Shown piece after piece: positions 52,687-61,485 of a stretch of 64,000 nucleotides of DNA. The notes beneath the pieces were generated by a model. That model made no database searches and was not told the DNA's origin. It saw nothing but the letters and a program-made list of their open reading frames with translations. A program made the translations under genes and the position numbers. The DNA is from Brotonthovivens ammoniilytica. GTDB lineage: Bacteria > Bacillota > Clostridia > Lachnospirales > Lachnospiraceae. The stretch covers positions 372,001 to 436,000 of the forward strand of contig NZ_JAOQJQ010000001.1 of assembly GCF_025566885.1 (NCBI RefSeq). The letters are read 5' to 3'. Within the stretch, counting starts at the first letter, position 1. Every line of letters starts with the position of its first letter.

Positions 52687-53454
52687 ATGAAAGAATTATT
52701 TACCCTGGAAGGGAAAAATGCCATTGTAATCGGCGGTGCCGGAGGAATTGGAGCAGCAATTGCAGAAGCATTTGCATTTTATGGGGCGGATGTATCTATT
52801 GCAAGCAGAAAAATGGAAAATCTGCTGCAGACAAAAGACAACATTAAAAAAAGCACAGGAAAGGATGTATCCGTTTATACCGTAGATGCGTCCAAAGAAG
52901 AAAGTATTATTGCACTGGTGGATACCGTTCTGGCAGACAAAGATCATATTGATATTCTTGTGAATTCACAAGGGTATAATGTGAAATATCATATTACAGA
53001 GCTTCCGGTTGAAATTATGGAAGGCATGATGAATGTAAATGTTATTGGGATTGCAATGCTTTGTAAACATTTTGGAAAACATATGAAAGACCGGGGATAT
53101 GGAAGAATTATCAATGTATCTTCTACCAGAGGAAGCCGGGCGTGTCTTGGTGGAAATGCAAGCTACTGTACCACAAAGGGAGCGCTGGATATGCTTACCA
53201 GGACTCTTGCCTGCGATCTTGGTCCGGAAGTAACCGTTAATGCCATCGGACCTACCAATACGGTGACGCCAATGATGGAAGGACTGATTAAAGAGCATCC
53301 GGAAATTTTACATCTGGGGGATGATAAACCGCTGCAGAGAATTGGAAGGGTAGAAGACTGTATGGGACCGGCTGTATTTCTGGCGTCAGAGGCAGCAGGA
53401 TTTGTTACCGGCCAGATTCTGTATGTAGACGGCGGTATGACCGCAATCGGATAA
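52687..53454 (+). CDS. Short-chain dehydrogenase/reductase
   Basis: A 255-residue classical SDR with the cofactor motif GGAGGIGAAIAEAFA, NVSSTRGS for Ser and the catalytic SYCTTKGAL (Tyr-x-x-x-Lys). It resembles gluconate/polyol 5-dehydrogenases. The ATG at 52687 follows AAGGAGAG; the longer frame starts inside the previous gene. It probably interconverts an alcohol and a ketone in the P3 pathway. Confidence 0.88.
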   Translation: MKELFTLEGKNAIVIGGAGGIGAAIAEAFAFYGADVSIASRKMENLLQTKDNIKKSTGKDVSVYTVDASKEESIIALVDTVLADKDHIDILVNSQGYNVKYHITELPVEIMEGMMNVNVIGIAMLCKHFGKHMKDRGYGRIINVSSTRGSRACLGGNASYCTTKGALDMLTRTLACDLGPEVTVNAIGPTNTVTPMMEGLIKEHPEILHLGDDKPLQRIGRVEDCMGPAVFLASEAAGFVTGQILYVDGGMTAIG

Positions 53455-53481
53455 ATATTCAGGAATGGGAGGAGTATAAAG

Positions 53482-54399
53482 ATGCAGCTGAAAACATTGC
53501 AGGATCTGCTGCCTTACTGTATGGAACACATACCGGTAAAAACGCTGGCCGTTATCAAAGGGGAAGATGATCATACATTAGCGGCAGCCGCCCGGGCAAA
53601 ACATGCAGGTGTGATCAGAGTGGTGCTGATTGGAGAAACAGCAAAAATAAACCCTCTATTAGAGAAAATCGGAGAAAAGCCCTCAGATTATGAAATCATA
53701 GAAGCCATAGAAGCTAAAGAAGCTGTTGCATGTGCCCTTTCCCTGGTACATGCGGGGCAGGCGGATTTTCTTATGAAGGGAACCGTTGAAACAAAGGATT
53801 TAATGAAACAGATTGTTGCAAAAGAATCCGGAATGCGCACGGGAAGACTTATGTCCAAGTTTGATTTTATTGAAAATCCGGGCTATCACAAATTGGTAGC
53901 CCTCTCTGACTCTGCATTAAATCCGAAGCCGGATCTTATGGCAAAAAAACAGATCATTCAAAATTCCTTGGAAGTACTTTATTCTATGGGGATTTATAAA
54001 CCAAAGGTTGCGGTGCTTGCTGCGGCGGAAACCTTAAATCCCAAACTCCAGGAAAGTACAGATGCCTGGGAGTTAAAACAGATGTGGGAGCGGGGAGAAT
54101 TTACGGACTGCTATCTGGAAGGCCCCATTTCCATTGATCTGGCTCTGGAAAAAGAATCGGTAAGAATTAAAAACTATGGCAGTCCGGTAGGCGGTGATGC
54201 AGACCTTTTAATCTGTCCGGATCTGGTATCGGGAAATCTTATGGGAAAAGGAATGACCATTACAGGCGCCAAAGCCGCCGGCATTATTGTAGGGGCCAAG
54301 GTTCCTATTGTTCTGATGTCAAGGGCTGCAAAAGTAGAAGACAAATTTCAGTCCATTATTTTGGGGGCCATTGCAGCGCAGAAGGGAGTGCAGGGATGA
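53482..54399 (+). CDS. ptb: Phosphate butyryltransferase
   Basis: A 305-residue phosphotransacylase that swaps CoA of an acyl-CoA for phosphate. Family segments include MKGTVETKDLMKQIV, SDSALNPKPDLMAKKQI and a glycine-rich NLMGKGMTITGAKAAGI. Coupled to buk by a 4-nt overlap, it gives substrate-level ATP. Acyl chain preference cannot be read from sequence. Confidence 0.92.
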   Translation: MQLKTLQDLLPYCMEHIPVKTLAVIKGEDDHTLAAAARAKHAGVIRVVLIGETAKINPLLEKIGEKPSDYEIIEAIEAKEAVACALSLVHAGQADFLMKGTVETKDLMKQIVAKESGMRTGRLMSKFDFIENPGYHKLVALSDSALNPKPDLMAKKQIIQNSLEVLYSMGIYKPKVAVLAAAETLNPKLQESTDAWELKQMWERGEFTDCYLEGPISIDLALEKESVRIKNYGSPVGGDADLLICPDLVSGNLMGKGMTITGAKAAGIIVGAKVPIVLMSRAAKVEDKFQSIILGAIAAQKGVQG

Positions 54400-55481
54400 A
54401 AGAAATCAATTTGCTTGTTATTAATCCGGGTTCTACTTCAACAAAAATTTCTGTTTTTGAAAACGGAACAGAGGTTTACCGGAAAAATCTTGTGCATTCC
54501 GCCGGAGAGATTGAAAAATATAAAAAGATTACGGACCAGACCCCTTTTCGAAAGGCAGAGGTAGAAAAATTTTTAACGGAAATACATTATGATCTTTCAA
54601 AACTGACAGCCATTGCCTGCAGAGGGGGTTCTCTGCCGCCCATTCATACCGGGGCCTATGAAGTAAATGATGAGATGATTGATGTGTTAAAGCACAGGCC
54701 CAGCGGACAGCATGCTTCAACACTGGCGGCTCTGATCGGTTATGAGATCGCCCGGAAACTGGGAATTAAAGCATATATTTATGATGGCAACACGGCAGAT
54801 GAGATGGAAGATCTTCCAAGGATTTCCGGTTGTCCCCTGGTAGAAAAACTCAGTATGGGGCATATTTTAAATACCAAAGCTGTTGGCCGGATGTATGCAG
54901 AAACTATTGGAAAAGCTTATGAGGAATTAAACCTGATTCTGGTACATACCGGGGGCGGCATCAGTATCGGTCTTCACAAAAAAGGCGTGATTGCGGATAT
55001 TATGACAGATGAGGATGGAACCATGTCACCGGAACGAGCCGGTGCGCTGCCAAGCATCGGCATGGCAAAGCTTTGTTTTTCCGGGGATTACACCTTTGAT
55101 GAGGTCAGTGCCATGGTAAGGGGAAAAGGCGGACTCACCGCATATCTTGGAACCAATGATGTCAGGGAAGTAGAACAGCGTATTCTGGAAGGTGATGCTT
55201 ATGCCGGACTGGTGTACGATGCGATGATTTATCAGACGGCTAAGGGAATCGGTGCACTTGCTGCTGCTGTAAACGGAGAAGTGGACGGAATTATTATTAC
55301 CGGTGGAATTGCAAATTCTGAAATGTTTATCAGTAAACTGAAAAAACGTGTGGAATTTATTCATCCGGTTACCGTGATTCCCGGTGAATATGAGATGGAA
55401 GCTTTGGCGGCGGGAATTACCCGTGTATTAAAAGGGGAGGAGACTGCCCGGCAATACAGAGAACAGGAACCGTTAAGGTAG
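54396..55481 (+). CDS. buk: Butyrate kinase
   Basis: A 361-residue ASKHA-fold acid kinase that makes ATP from acyl phosphate. It opens with LLVINPGSTSTKISVFENG, has VHTGGGISIGLH and the C-terminal IIITGGIANSEMF. Start ATG overlaps ptb by 4 nt. Sequence fits the Buk rather than the acetate kinase branch. Confidence 0.93.
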   Translation: MKEINLLVINPGSTSTKISVFENGTEVYRKNLVHSAGEIEKYKKITDQTPFRKAEVEKFLTEIHYDLSKLTAIACRGGSLPPIHTGAYEVNDEMIDVLKHRPSGQHASTLAALIGYEIARKLGIKAYIYDGNTADEMEDLPRISGCPLVEKLSMGHILNTKAVGRMYAETIGKAYEELNLILVHTGGGISIGLHKKGVIADIMTDEDGTMSPERAGALPSIGMAKLCFSGDYTFDEVSAMVRGKGGLTAYLGTNDVREVEQRILEGDAYAGLVYDAMIYQTAKGIGALAAAVNGEVDGIIITGGIANSEMFISKLKKRVEFIHPVTVIPGEYEMEALAAGITRVLKGEETARQYREQEPLR

Positions 55482-55497
55482 AAAAGAGGATAAAGGG

Positions 55498-56667
55498 ATG
55501 AAAAAGGAAGCGGTAATTATTTCTGCGGCCAGAACTCCTGTGGGCCGGATGCGTGGAGCGCTGGCCGGCGTGGCGGCGACAGATCTGGGAGCGCTGGTGA
55601 TGAAGGCAGCAGTAGAAAGAGCCGGTATTTTACCGGAGCAGATAGATGATGTGATTTTTGGAAATCTTGGAAATAACCAGTATGCCAATCTTGCCAGAGT
55701 TGCGGCGCTGAAAGCCGGATTTCCGGTAAGTGTGCCGGGATTCACCATAGACAGACAGTGCTCCTCAGGATTAAATGCCATTGCGCTGGCGGCAATGATG
55801 ATAGAATCCGGTCATGGAGAGGTTTTTGTTGCAGGAGGTGTGGAAAGCGATTCCTCAAGGCCGAATCTTTTAGCAAGACCGACGCAGGCTTATCAATTAA
55901 ATCCGCCGGAATGGCTGACCCGTTATACGGCGCCGGAAGGCATGAACTTCAGTATGGGAGAAACAGCCGAAAATCTATGTGATAAATACCAGATTACTAG
56001 AGAGCAATGCGATGCCTTTGCACAGGAGAGCCACAGGAGGGCGGCAAGAGCAGCAAAAGACGAAGTGTTTCAGGAACAGATTGTTCCTGTCCCTGTCACA
56101 GATAGAAAAGGAAATATCACAGAAGTTACAAAAGATGAGTGTATCCGGCCGGATACAACTATGGAAACTCTTGCCGGATTGAAGCCTGTTTTTCGTAAGG
56201 ACGGCCGGATCACAGCGGGAACCAGTTCTCCTATGAGTGACGGGGCCGGGGCAGTGGTTGTTATGGAAAAGCAAAGAGCTTTGAAAGAAAATAAAAAAAT
56301 CCGGGCGCAGTTTGTGGATTTTGCGGTGACAGGGTGCGATCCTTCCATTATGGGCATTGGTCCGGTGGAAGCTGTCAGAAAACTGTTAAAGCAGAATGGT
56401 CTTACATTACAGGACATTGACCTTATTGAATTAAATGAGGCATTTGCTTCTCAGTCTCTTGCCTGTATTCAGGAACTGGGACTTGATACAGATAAGGTAA
56501 ATGTCAATGGAGGCGCGCTGGCCCTTGGGCATCCGTTGGCCGGAACCGGCGGAATACTTACTACTAAGCTGATATATGAGATGGAAGCCCGCAGGGCCGG
56601 ATATGGCATCGTAAGCTTTTGCATGGCCGGGGGACAGGGTGCCGCGGCACTGTTGAAACGGATTTAG
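55498..56667 (+). CDS. Acetyl-CoA C-acetyltransferase (thiolase)
   Basis: A 389-residue thiolase with the acyl-Cys in DRQCSSGLNAIA, His in LALGHPLAGTGG and the second Cys in FCMAGGQGAA. It may cleave acetoacetyl-CoA made by BKACE into two acetyl-CoA, or run the condensing direction for butyrate. Confidence 0.93.
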   Translation: MKKEAVIISAARTPVGRMRGALAGVAATDLGALVMKAAVERAGILPEQIDDVIFGNLGNNQYANLARVAALKAGFPVSVPGFTIDRQCSSGLNAIALAAMMIESGHGEVFVAGGVESDSSRPNLLARPTQAYQLNPPEWLTRYTAPEGMNFSMGETAENLCDKYQITREQCDAFAQESHRRAARAAKDEVFQEQIVPVPVTDRKGNITEVTKDECIRPDTTMETLAGLKPVFRKDGRITAGTSSPMSDGAGAVVVMEKQRALKENKKIRAQFVDFAVTGCDPSIMGIGPVEAVRKLLKQNGLTLQDIDLIELNEAFASQSLACIQELGLDTDKVNVNGGALALGHPLAGTGGILTTKLIYEMEARRAGYGIVSFCMAGGQGAAALLKRI

Positions 56668-56683
56668 GATGGGGAGAAACGGA

Positions 56684-57628
56684 ATGAGAGAAATTAAGCA
56701 AATAGCCGTCTTTGGAGCCGGTAAAATGGGAAGTGGAATTGCCCAGCTGTTTGCCACAGGAAAGTACCCGGTATATTTGTGGGCATTTGATGAGGCAGAA
56801 AAAGAAAGAGCTCTTAAAACTATGAAAGAAAATCTGCAGCTTCTGGCAGAAAATGATATTCTTTCACCAGAGGAAATACCGGATATTTTAAATCGAATAA
56901 AAATTACTACAGATTTTGAAGAAGTGGCGTTCAGCGCAGATCTGGCTGTTGAATGTATTCTTGAAAATATGGAATTAAAGCAGGAGTTTTTTAAAAACCT
57001 TGACAGTATAGTACCGGAAGATGTAATTTTGTGTACCAATACATCCGCCATGAGTATTACAGAGATTGCTTCAAAGTCAGAACATAAGGAGCGTATCATC
57101 GGAACTCATTTCTGGAATCCTCCGTATTTAATTCCTCTGGTAGAAGTAGTAAAAACAGTACATGTGGCAGAGGGGATTGCTGAAATTGTATGTGATACGC
57201 TGCGGGGCATAGGGAAAAAACCCATTGTGGCAAAAAAAGATGTTCCGGGATTTATTGCCAACAGAATGCAGAATGCTCTTGGGAGAGAAGCGCTTTCTAT
57301 TGTGCAGAATGGGCTGGCAGATCCGAAAGATGTAGATGATGCTGTAAAATACGGATTTGGTATGCGTCTTGGCAGTATCGGTCCTATTGAGCAGATTGAT
57401 GCCATTGGCATAGATTTGTGTATTAATATTGGAGATTATCTGTTTCAGGATCTTGAAGATTCCAAGGAGGCACTGCCTATCTTAAAAGAAAAAGCATCCC
57501 GAAAAGAGTTAGGATTTAAAACCGGAGGCGTTGGAATTCAGACCTGGACACAGGAACAGATGAAGGAATATAACGAGAGAACCATCAGAGATCTGATAAA
57601 GATCGGAAAAGCATTACAGATGTTTTAA
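56684..57628 (+). CDS. 3-hydroxyacyl-CoA dehydrogenase family protein
   Basis: A 314-residue NAD-dependent enzyme with GAGKMGSGIAQLF, GTHFWNPPYLIPLVEVV (catalytic His) and the C-terminal dimer domain with ELGFKTGGVGIQTW. It differs from typical Hbd in the C-terminal half, so a non-CoA substrate (as for 3-hydroxy acid dehydrogenases) is possible. The ATG at 56684 lies 7 nt after GGGGAG. It is the last gene of the P3 operon. Confidence 0.88.
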   Translation: MREIKQIAVFGAGKMGSGIAQLFATGKYPVYLWAFDEAEKERALKTMKENLQLLAENDILSPEEIPDILNRIKITTDFEEVAFSADLAVECILENMELKQEFFKNLDSIVPEDVILCTNTSAMSITEIASKSEHKERIIGTHFWNPPYLIPLVEVVKTVHVAEGIAEIVCDTLRGIGKKPIVAKKDVPGFIANRMQNALGREALSIVQNGLADPKDVDDAVKYGFGMRLGSIGPIEQIDAIGIDLCINIGDYLFQDLEDSKEALPILKEKASRKELGFKTGGVGIQTWTQEQMKEYNERTIRDLIKIGKALQMF

Positions 57629-57708
57629 TATTGCTGATTTTTTCCGGCGGGGTATAAAAGATATATTTTTTATTATCTTTCCCAAAGGATGTAAATTAGA
57701 CTGCCATG

Positions 57709-57741
57709 AAAAAACAGAAGGCCTCAAACCTTCTGTTTTTT
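57709..57741 (+). terminator. Terminator of the P3 operon
   Basis: AAAAAACAGAAGG (57709-57721) pairs with CCTTCTGTTTTTT (57729-57741). It is a perfect 13-bp stem. Confidence 0.93.
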
Positions 57742-57937
57742 ATGAATATAACCAATACCTGCGATTGTAACAAATATCAAAATTGTCAATCCTTGGCAGG
57801 ACAGAAATATTTGCAGCCCTGATACCCGCTGCAGGGCGGAATGGTTTTTGTGGACATTTCCGGTTGAAGAAAACCATATGGTCCTGATATAATAATATAA
57901 TATTTGAAAATGGAACATAAAAAACACGGGAGTACAT

Positions 57938-59908
57938 ATGAGAGACGAATTTAATTTATACGAGGGAAGGGAAAACTATATTTTTGTCAGTTATTCTCAT
58001 AAAGACAAAGACCGGGTATTTCCGGTACTGAAAAAAATGATAGAAAGCGGATACCGGATCTGGTTTGATAAGGGGATTCATCCGGGGAGCCAGTGGCCGG
58101 AAATTGTAGCCGGGCATTTGGCGCGATGCACAGTTTTTATGGTGTTTATCTCTGATCATTATATGCAGTCGCAAAATTGTATCCGGGAGCTGCATTTTGC
58201 GGTGGCCAGAAATAAAAGCCTGATTTCTATTATGCTGCAACCGGTTTTGCTGACTCCGGGCGTGGAGATGCAGCTTTGTGTATCACAGGCGGTAAGGCAT
58301 TATGAATTTCCAACAGAAGAGCAGTTTTATAAAGTACTGAATACCTCTGCGGTATTAGAGCAGTGTCAAAGGCGAGAAGAATTGTTTACAGCTGAAGAAC
58401 TGCCTGTAACAAAAGAAAAAGAGGGGCAGCCGGAACAGATTGTACCTCAAAAGATGAAAGCAGGAGATGCATCCGGGGAAGTTCCCGCCGGCAGTGCAAA
58501 AACCGGGACAGAGACGTTTCGACAGTCTGAAAAAGAACATTCTCAAAGGATACAAAAATCCGGAAAAAGAAACTATTTCTGGCTGGTTATTATTATAATA
58601 GCTGCCTTGGGTCTGACAGCTGCAGGTGTGGGGATGAAGGTGTATCATACCGTAGAGATTGATGGTGAGAAATACAGCAGAAAAGAGACAAGCCTGACAG
58701 TAGCTGACAAAAGGGTGACGGAAGAGCTGATTCAGAAGCTGAAAAGCTTTTCAAAACTGCACATGCTGGATTTTAAAAATTGTACCTTCGAGCCCCAGGC
58801 ACTGGATGGGCTGGGAGAACTCCAGGAGCTGACGCAGTTAAAGCTGGAACACTGCGAAAACATTGAAAACCTTACGTTTGTCAATGAGCTTACCGGGCTT
58901 TACCGCTTAGAGCTTTCAGACTGCGGGATAAACAATAAATCATTTGATCAGATAAAATCTTCGGACCGGCTGCAGGTTCTTACTGTATCCGGAAATCCTG
59001 AGTTATCTGAGATTGAATGGCTTAGTCATTTCCCGGAACTTTCTTCATTGAAACTGGAAAGAAACAGTATTCGTGACGTGGCTTTTGTTTCAGAACTTGA
59101 AAATCTGGGAACCCTTTCTCTTGCAGAGAATAAAATTGAAAAAATTTCTTCCCCATTTAAATCACTGCGCATTAGTAATCTGGACCTGTCAGATAATCAG
59201 ATAACAGACTTTTCCGGTCTGGATAACCTGACTGTGCTGACAAAAATAGATATCAGTGGGAATGATTACAGCCGGATATCAGACAAAGAAGGTCTTAAAT
59301 GTATAACGAAGAGTGCGGCAGTTTTAAAGATTGCAGATCTTTCCGGAAATGATTTTTCACAGACTGCCATTGAGCGCATGTTTGCAGATTGCACTCAGTT
59401 AAAGGAAGTACATATAGATGATAATAAAAGCCTTACGACCCTTGAGATGTTTTCCAAAGGGAAAGAGCTTGAAACAATAACTGCCAGTGGATGTGGTCTA
59501 AAGAAGCTCGGAAATCTTACAGGGTGTCGGGGGTTAAAGTCAATGAATCTGTCGGATAATCAGCTGGGTTCTCTTTCAGGATTTCCAAAGATTACTGCCT
59601 CTTCTGTCTATTTGCTGGATCTTAGCGGCAATCAGCTGACAGATCTTGATGGCCTTGATGGAGGAACTTCTTATCAGAAGTTAATTTTATATGGAAATAA
59701 GTGGGATGAAAAAGTCCTGAATGAAGTGCTGGCGGGGTTAAAGGGAAATTATCTTGGTATTTCGTATATCAAGGGATTAAAACCGGAGTCTGTGAAAGGA
59801 TTTATTTCCTGTTATATGGAAGGCGTGCCGGATGATCAAAAAGTAATCTGGGAGGACGCTTTGGGCTCTGGGTGTCATTTTGAACGTATGCAGATAACTG
59901 AATCATAG
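57938..59908 (+). CDS. TIR-transmembrane-leucine-rich-repeat protein
   Basis: A 656-residue protein with N-terminal TIR domain (residues 12-130; ENYIFVSYSHKDKDR, IWFDKGIHPGSQWPE), a putative catalytic Glu84 in SQNCIRELHFAV, a disordered linker (150-208), one membrane helix (213-233, flanked by KRN inside) and an extracellular-side C-terminal leucine-rich repeat domain (about 265-615) with eight or more LRRs such as LRISNLDLSDNQITDFSGL. It is a Toll-like arrangement in reverse order. Own terminator and GGGAG site. No neighbouring effector is visible. It could be a sensor, defence or signalling protein; function is not known. Confidence 0.88.
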   Translation: MRDEFNLYEGRENYIFVSYSHKDKDRVFPVLKKMIESGYRIWFDKGIHPGSQWPEIVAGHLARCTVFMVFISDHYMQSQNCIRELHFAVARNKSLISIMLQPVLLTPGVEMQLCVSQAVRHYEFPTEEQFYKVLNTSAVLEQCQRREELFTAEELPVTKEKEGQPEQIVPQKMKAGDASGEVPAGSAKTGTETFRQSEKEHSQRIQKSGKRNYFWLVIIIIAALGLTAAGVGMKVYHTVEIDGEKYSRKETSLTVADKRVTEELIQKLKSFSKLHMLDFKNCTFEPQALDGLGELQELTQLKLEHCENIENLTFVNELTGLYRLELSDCGINNKSFDQIKSSDRLQVLTVSGNPELSEIEWLSHFPELSSLKLERNSIRDVAFVSELENLGTLSLAENKIEKISSPFKSLRISNLDLSDNQITDFSGLDNLTVLTKIDISGNDYSRISDKEGLKCITKSAAVLKIADLSGNDFSQTAIERMFADCTQLKEVHIDDNKSLTTLEMFSKGKELETITASGCGLKKLGNLTGCRGLKSMNLSDNQLGSLSGFPKITASSVYLLDLSGNQLTDLDGLDGGTSYQKLILYGNKWDEKVLNEVLAGLKGNYLGISYIKGLKPESVKGFISCYMEGVPDDQKVIWEDALGSGCHFERMQITES

Positions 59909-59914
59909 AATAAG

Positions 59915-59941
59915 ACCGGAGCTTTGTCAGGCTCCGGTTTT
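59915..59941 (+). terminator. Terminator after the TIR-LRR gene
   Basis: ACCGGAGC (59915-59922) pairs with GCTCCGGT (59931-59938), then TTT. Confidence 0.85.
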
Positions 59942-60231
59942 ATTTATTCCTCTATAGGAAATACTGTGTTGCGATAAAGCAGAAAAGTACCGATTCCTAT
60001 AGAGCAAAAAAACGCTCCGCTGTGGATCGCACTGCGGCAGAGTGGAATCATGTTGCTTGCGCAACCCGCCGCAGGCGGAGAATCCTGCCGTGGCAGGATT
60101 CTTTTTATGGAATATAAATAAATCTTAAAAATGTAAAATAAAAAATTGTGATTTATGTCGGTAAAAAGAGTATGAAAAGTATAAATGGGAGTTTTTTACG
60201 CAGACTGAATTTATAATGAAATACAGGAGGA
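59942..60231. other. Structured intergenic region before the recombinase
   Basis: An 11-bp inverted repeat, CTCTATAGGAA at 59950-59960 and its complement at 59994-60004, is followed by a GC-rich block of hairpins: GTTGC-ttgc-GCAAC (60052-60065), CCGCC-gca-GGCGG (60066-60078) and AGAATCCTGCC-gt-GGCAGGATTCT (60079-60102) with a T tail. The last can act as a terminator. The rest may be a dispersed REP-like repeat. No gene is seen. Confidence 0.5.
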
Positions 60232-60237
60232 ATGCGT

Positions 60238-61116
60238 GTGAATTACCCAAATACTGAGAAAGAAGTTATATTACAGAAAGAATATTTAGCAGGATTTGAA
60301 GAATATCTGGTGGAAAAAGAATGTGCCAGTAACACTATAAAAAAATACATTTCAGATGTGAAAAAGTTTTATGGTTTTCTAAGCGGGAATCTGGAGATTT
60401 CAAAAGAACGGCTGATAGAATACAAGAAATGGCTGATATCGAAATATTCAGGGAGCAGTGTAAATTCCATGCTGGTGGCATGTAATCAGTTTTTGGATTT
60501 TTTAGGACTTGGAAGAATGAAAGTAAGACTTTTGAAAATTCAAAGACAGTTATTTTTAGAGGAAGAAAAAAATTTAAGCCGGTCAGAATACCTTAAGCTT
60601 GTGAATACCGCCAGAAGAAAGGGAAAGGAACAGCTGGCACTGATTATGGAAACGATCTGTTCCACAGGAATCAGAGTCAGTGAACTTGAGTATTTTACTG
60701 TATCAGGCGTTCACAGGGGAAAAGTCAATATATGGAATAAAGGGAAATATCGTGTGATTATACTGCCTAAAAAGATGCAGTACAGGCTTTTGGCATATAT
60801 AAAAGAACAGAAAATTGCTTCGGGTCCGATATTTCGAACTAGAAATGGTAAAGCGAAACACAGAAGCAATATTTGGCGTGAAATGAAGCAGCTGGCTTGT
60901 GATGCCGGGATAGATCCTGTTAAAATATTTCCTCATAATCTGAGACATCTGTTTGCAAGAACCTTTTATCAGGTTACAAAAAATCTGGTAAATCTTGCAG
61001 ATATATTGGGGCACAGCAATATGGAAGTCACAAGAATCTATACATCTGACGGATTAAATATCTGGAAGAAAAATATCAATCGCTTAGACCTGCTGGGCAA
61101 AAAAATAACAACATAA
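60238..61116 (+). CDS. Tyrosine recombinase, probable DNA invertase
   Basis: A 292-residue XerC/FimB-like recombinase with a SAM-like N-terminal domain (residues 18-100, KECASNTIKKYISDVKKFYGF) and a catalytic domain showing Arg in STGIRVSELEYF, His-x-x-Arg in PHNLRHLFARTF, His in LGHSNMEVTRIY and the terminal Tyr. I prefer GTG at 60238 (AGGAGG 7 nt upstream) to ATG at 60232. Its stop codon lies inside the left inverted repeat of the adjacent switch, a layout shown by dedicated promoter invertases. Confidence 0.9.
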   Translation: MNYPNTEKEVILQKEYLAGFEEYLVEKECASNTIKKYISDVKKFYGFLSGNLEISKERLIEYKKWLISKYSGSSVNSMLVACNQFLDFLGLGRMKVRLLKIQRQLFLEEEKNLSRSEYLKLVNTARRKGKEQLALIMETICSTGIRVSELEYFTVSGVHRGKVNIWNKGKYRVIILPKKMQYRLLAYIKEQKIASGPIFRTRNGKAKHRSNIWREMKQLACDAGIDPVKIFPHNLRHLFARTFYQVTKNLVNLADILGHSNMEVTRIYTSDGLNIWKKNINRLDLLGKKITT

Positions 61117-61130
61117 TATTAATTATGTTG
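61109..61130 (+). repeat. Left inverted repeat of the switch
   Basis: CAACATAAT, ATTA, ATTATGTTG. It overlaps the recombinase stop codon (TAA at 61114-61116). Confidence 0.9.
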
Positions 61131-61169
61131 TAGATATTTACATAGATCAACCGCATATAATTCTTTTTT

Positions 61170-61198
61170 ATTCTAAATTATTATTTAGGGAAAGTCAA
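61170..61198 (-). promoter_or_regulatory. Promoter inside the invertible segment
   Basis: On the minus strand TTGACT (61198-61193), 17 bp, TAGAAT (61175-61170) is a near-consensus sigma-A promoter. It now fires leftwards, antisense to the recombinase 3' end. Inversion would place it at about 61324-61352 firing right, towards the gene at 61486. Confidence 0.82.
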
Positions 61199-61358
61199 TA
61201 GGCAGTCGTTTATTTCAGATGATGATTAGTGCTCACAACTGCCATTGTGTTTTTGTAATGCCCTTCCTTTGCCAGGACATAGCTTTGTGCTGCGCTTCTA
61301 TGCTGATCATTAGGGATCAGAGAATATCAAACTTTTCAATAAGAATCTATACTAATTT

Positions 61359-61386
61359 AAAGAGTCTCCGGTGAGAGGCTCTTTTT
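61359..61386 (+). terminator. Terminator-like hairpin inside the switch
   Basis: AAAGAGTCTC, CGGT, GAGAGGCTCTTT and a T run form an imperfect hairpin just before the right repeat. In this orientation it would block transcription entering from the recombinase gene. Confidence 0.65.
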
Positions 61387-61391
61387 GTTTG

Positions 61392-61413
61392 CAACATAAT
61401 TAATATTATGTTG
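61392..61413 (-). repeat. Right inverted repeat of the switch
   Basis: CAACATAAT, TAAT, ATTATGTTG: the exact reverse complement of the left repeat over 22 bp, with no further homology outside or inside. Confidence 0.9.
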
Positions 61414-61485
61414 CCGCAGACAGCAATAAGCTGTGAAATTTTAACTGACATAGTCAGATTTTAAAGATAGGAGGAATGAATAGAG

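Larger units (their letters stand above)
61109..61413. other. Invertible promoter segment (phase-variation switch)
   Basis: Two exact 22-bp inverted repeats (61109-61130 and 61392-61413) bound 261 bp of unique DNA. Each repeat is itself built of 9-bp arms, CAACATAAT and ATTATGTTG, around a 4-bp core, ATTA on the left and TAAT on the right, as expected for paired tyrosine-recombinase crossover sites. Inside lie a consensus promoter aimed left and a terminator-like hairpin near the right end. In the state sequenced the downstream surface-protein gene has no good promoter and is behind the terminator, so this looks like the OFF form. Confidence 0.85.

Noticed and set aside
46303..57628. myo-Inositol or apiose catabolism
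   Set aside because: No inositol dehydrogenase set, IolB/C/D/E or apulose kinase is present; the split transketolase alone is not enough.
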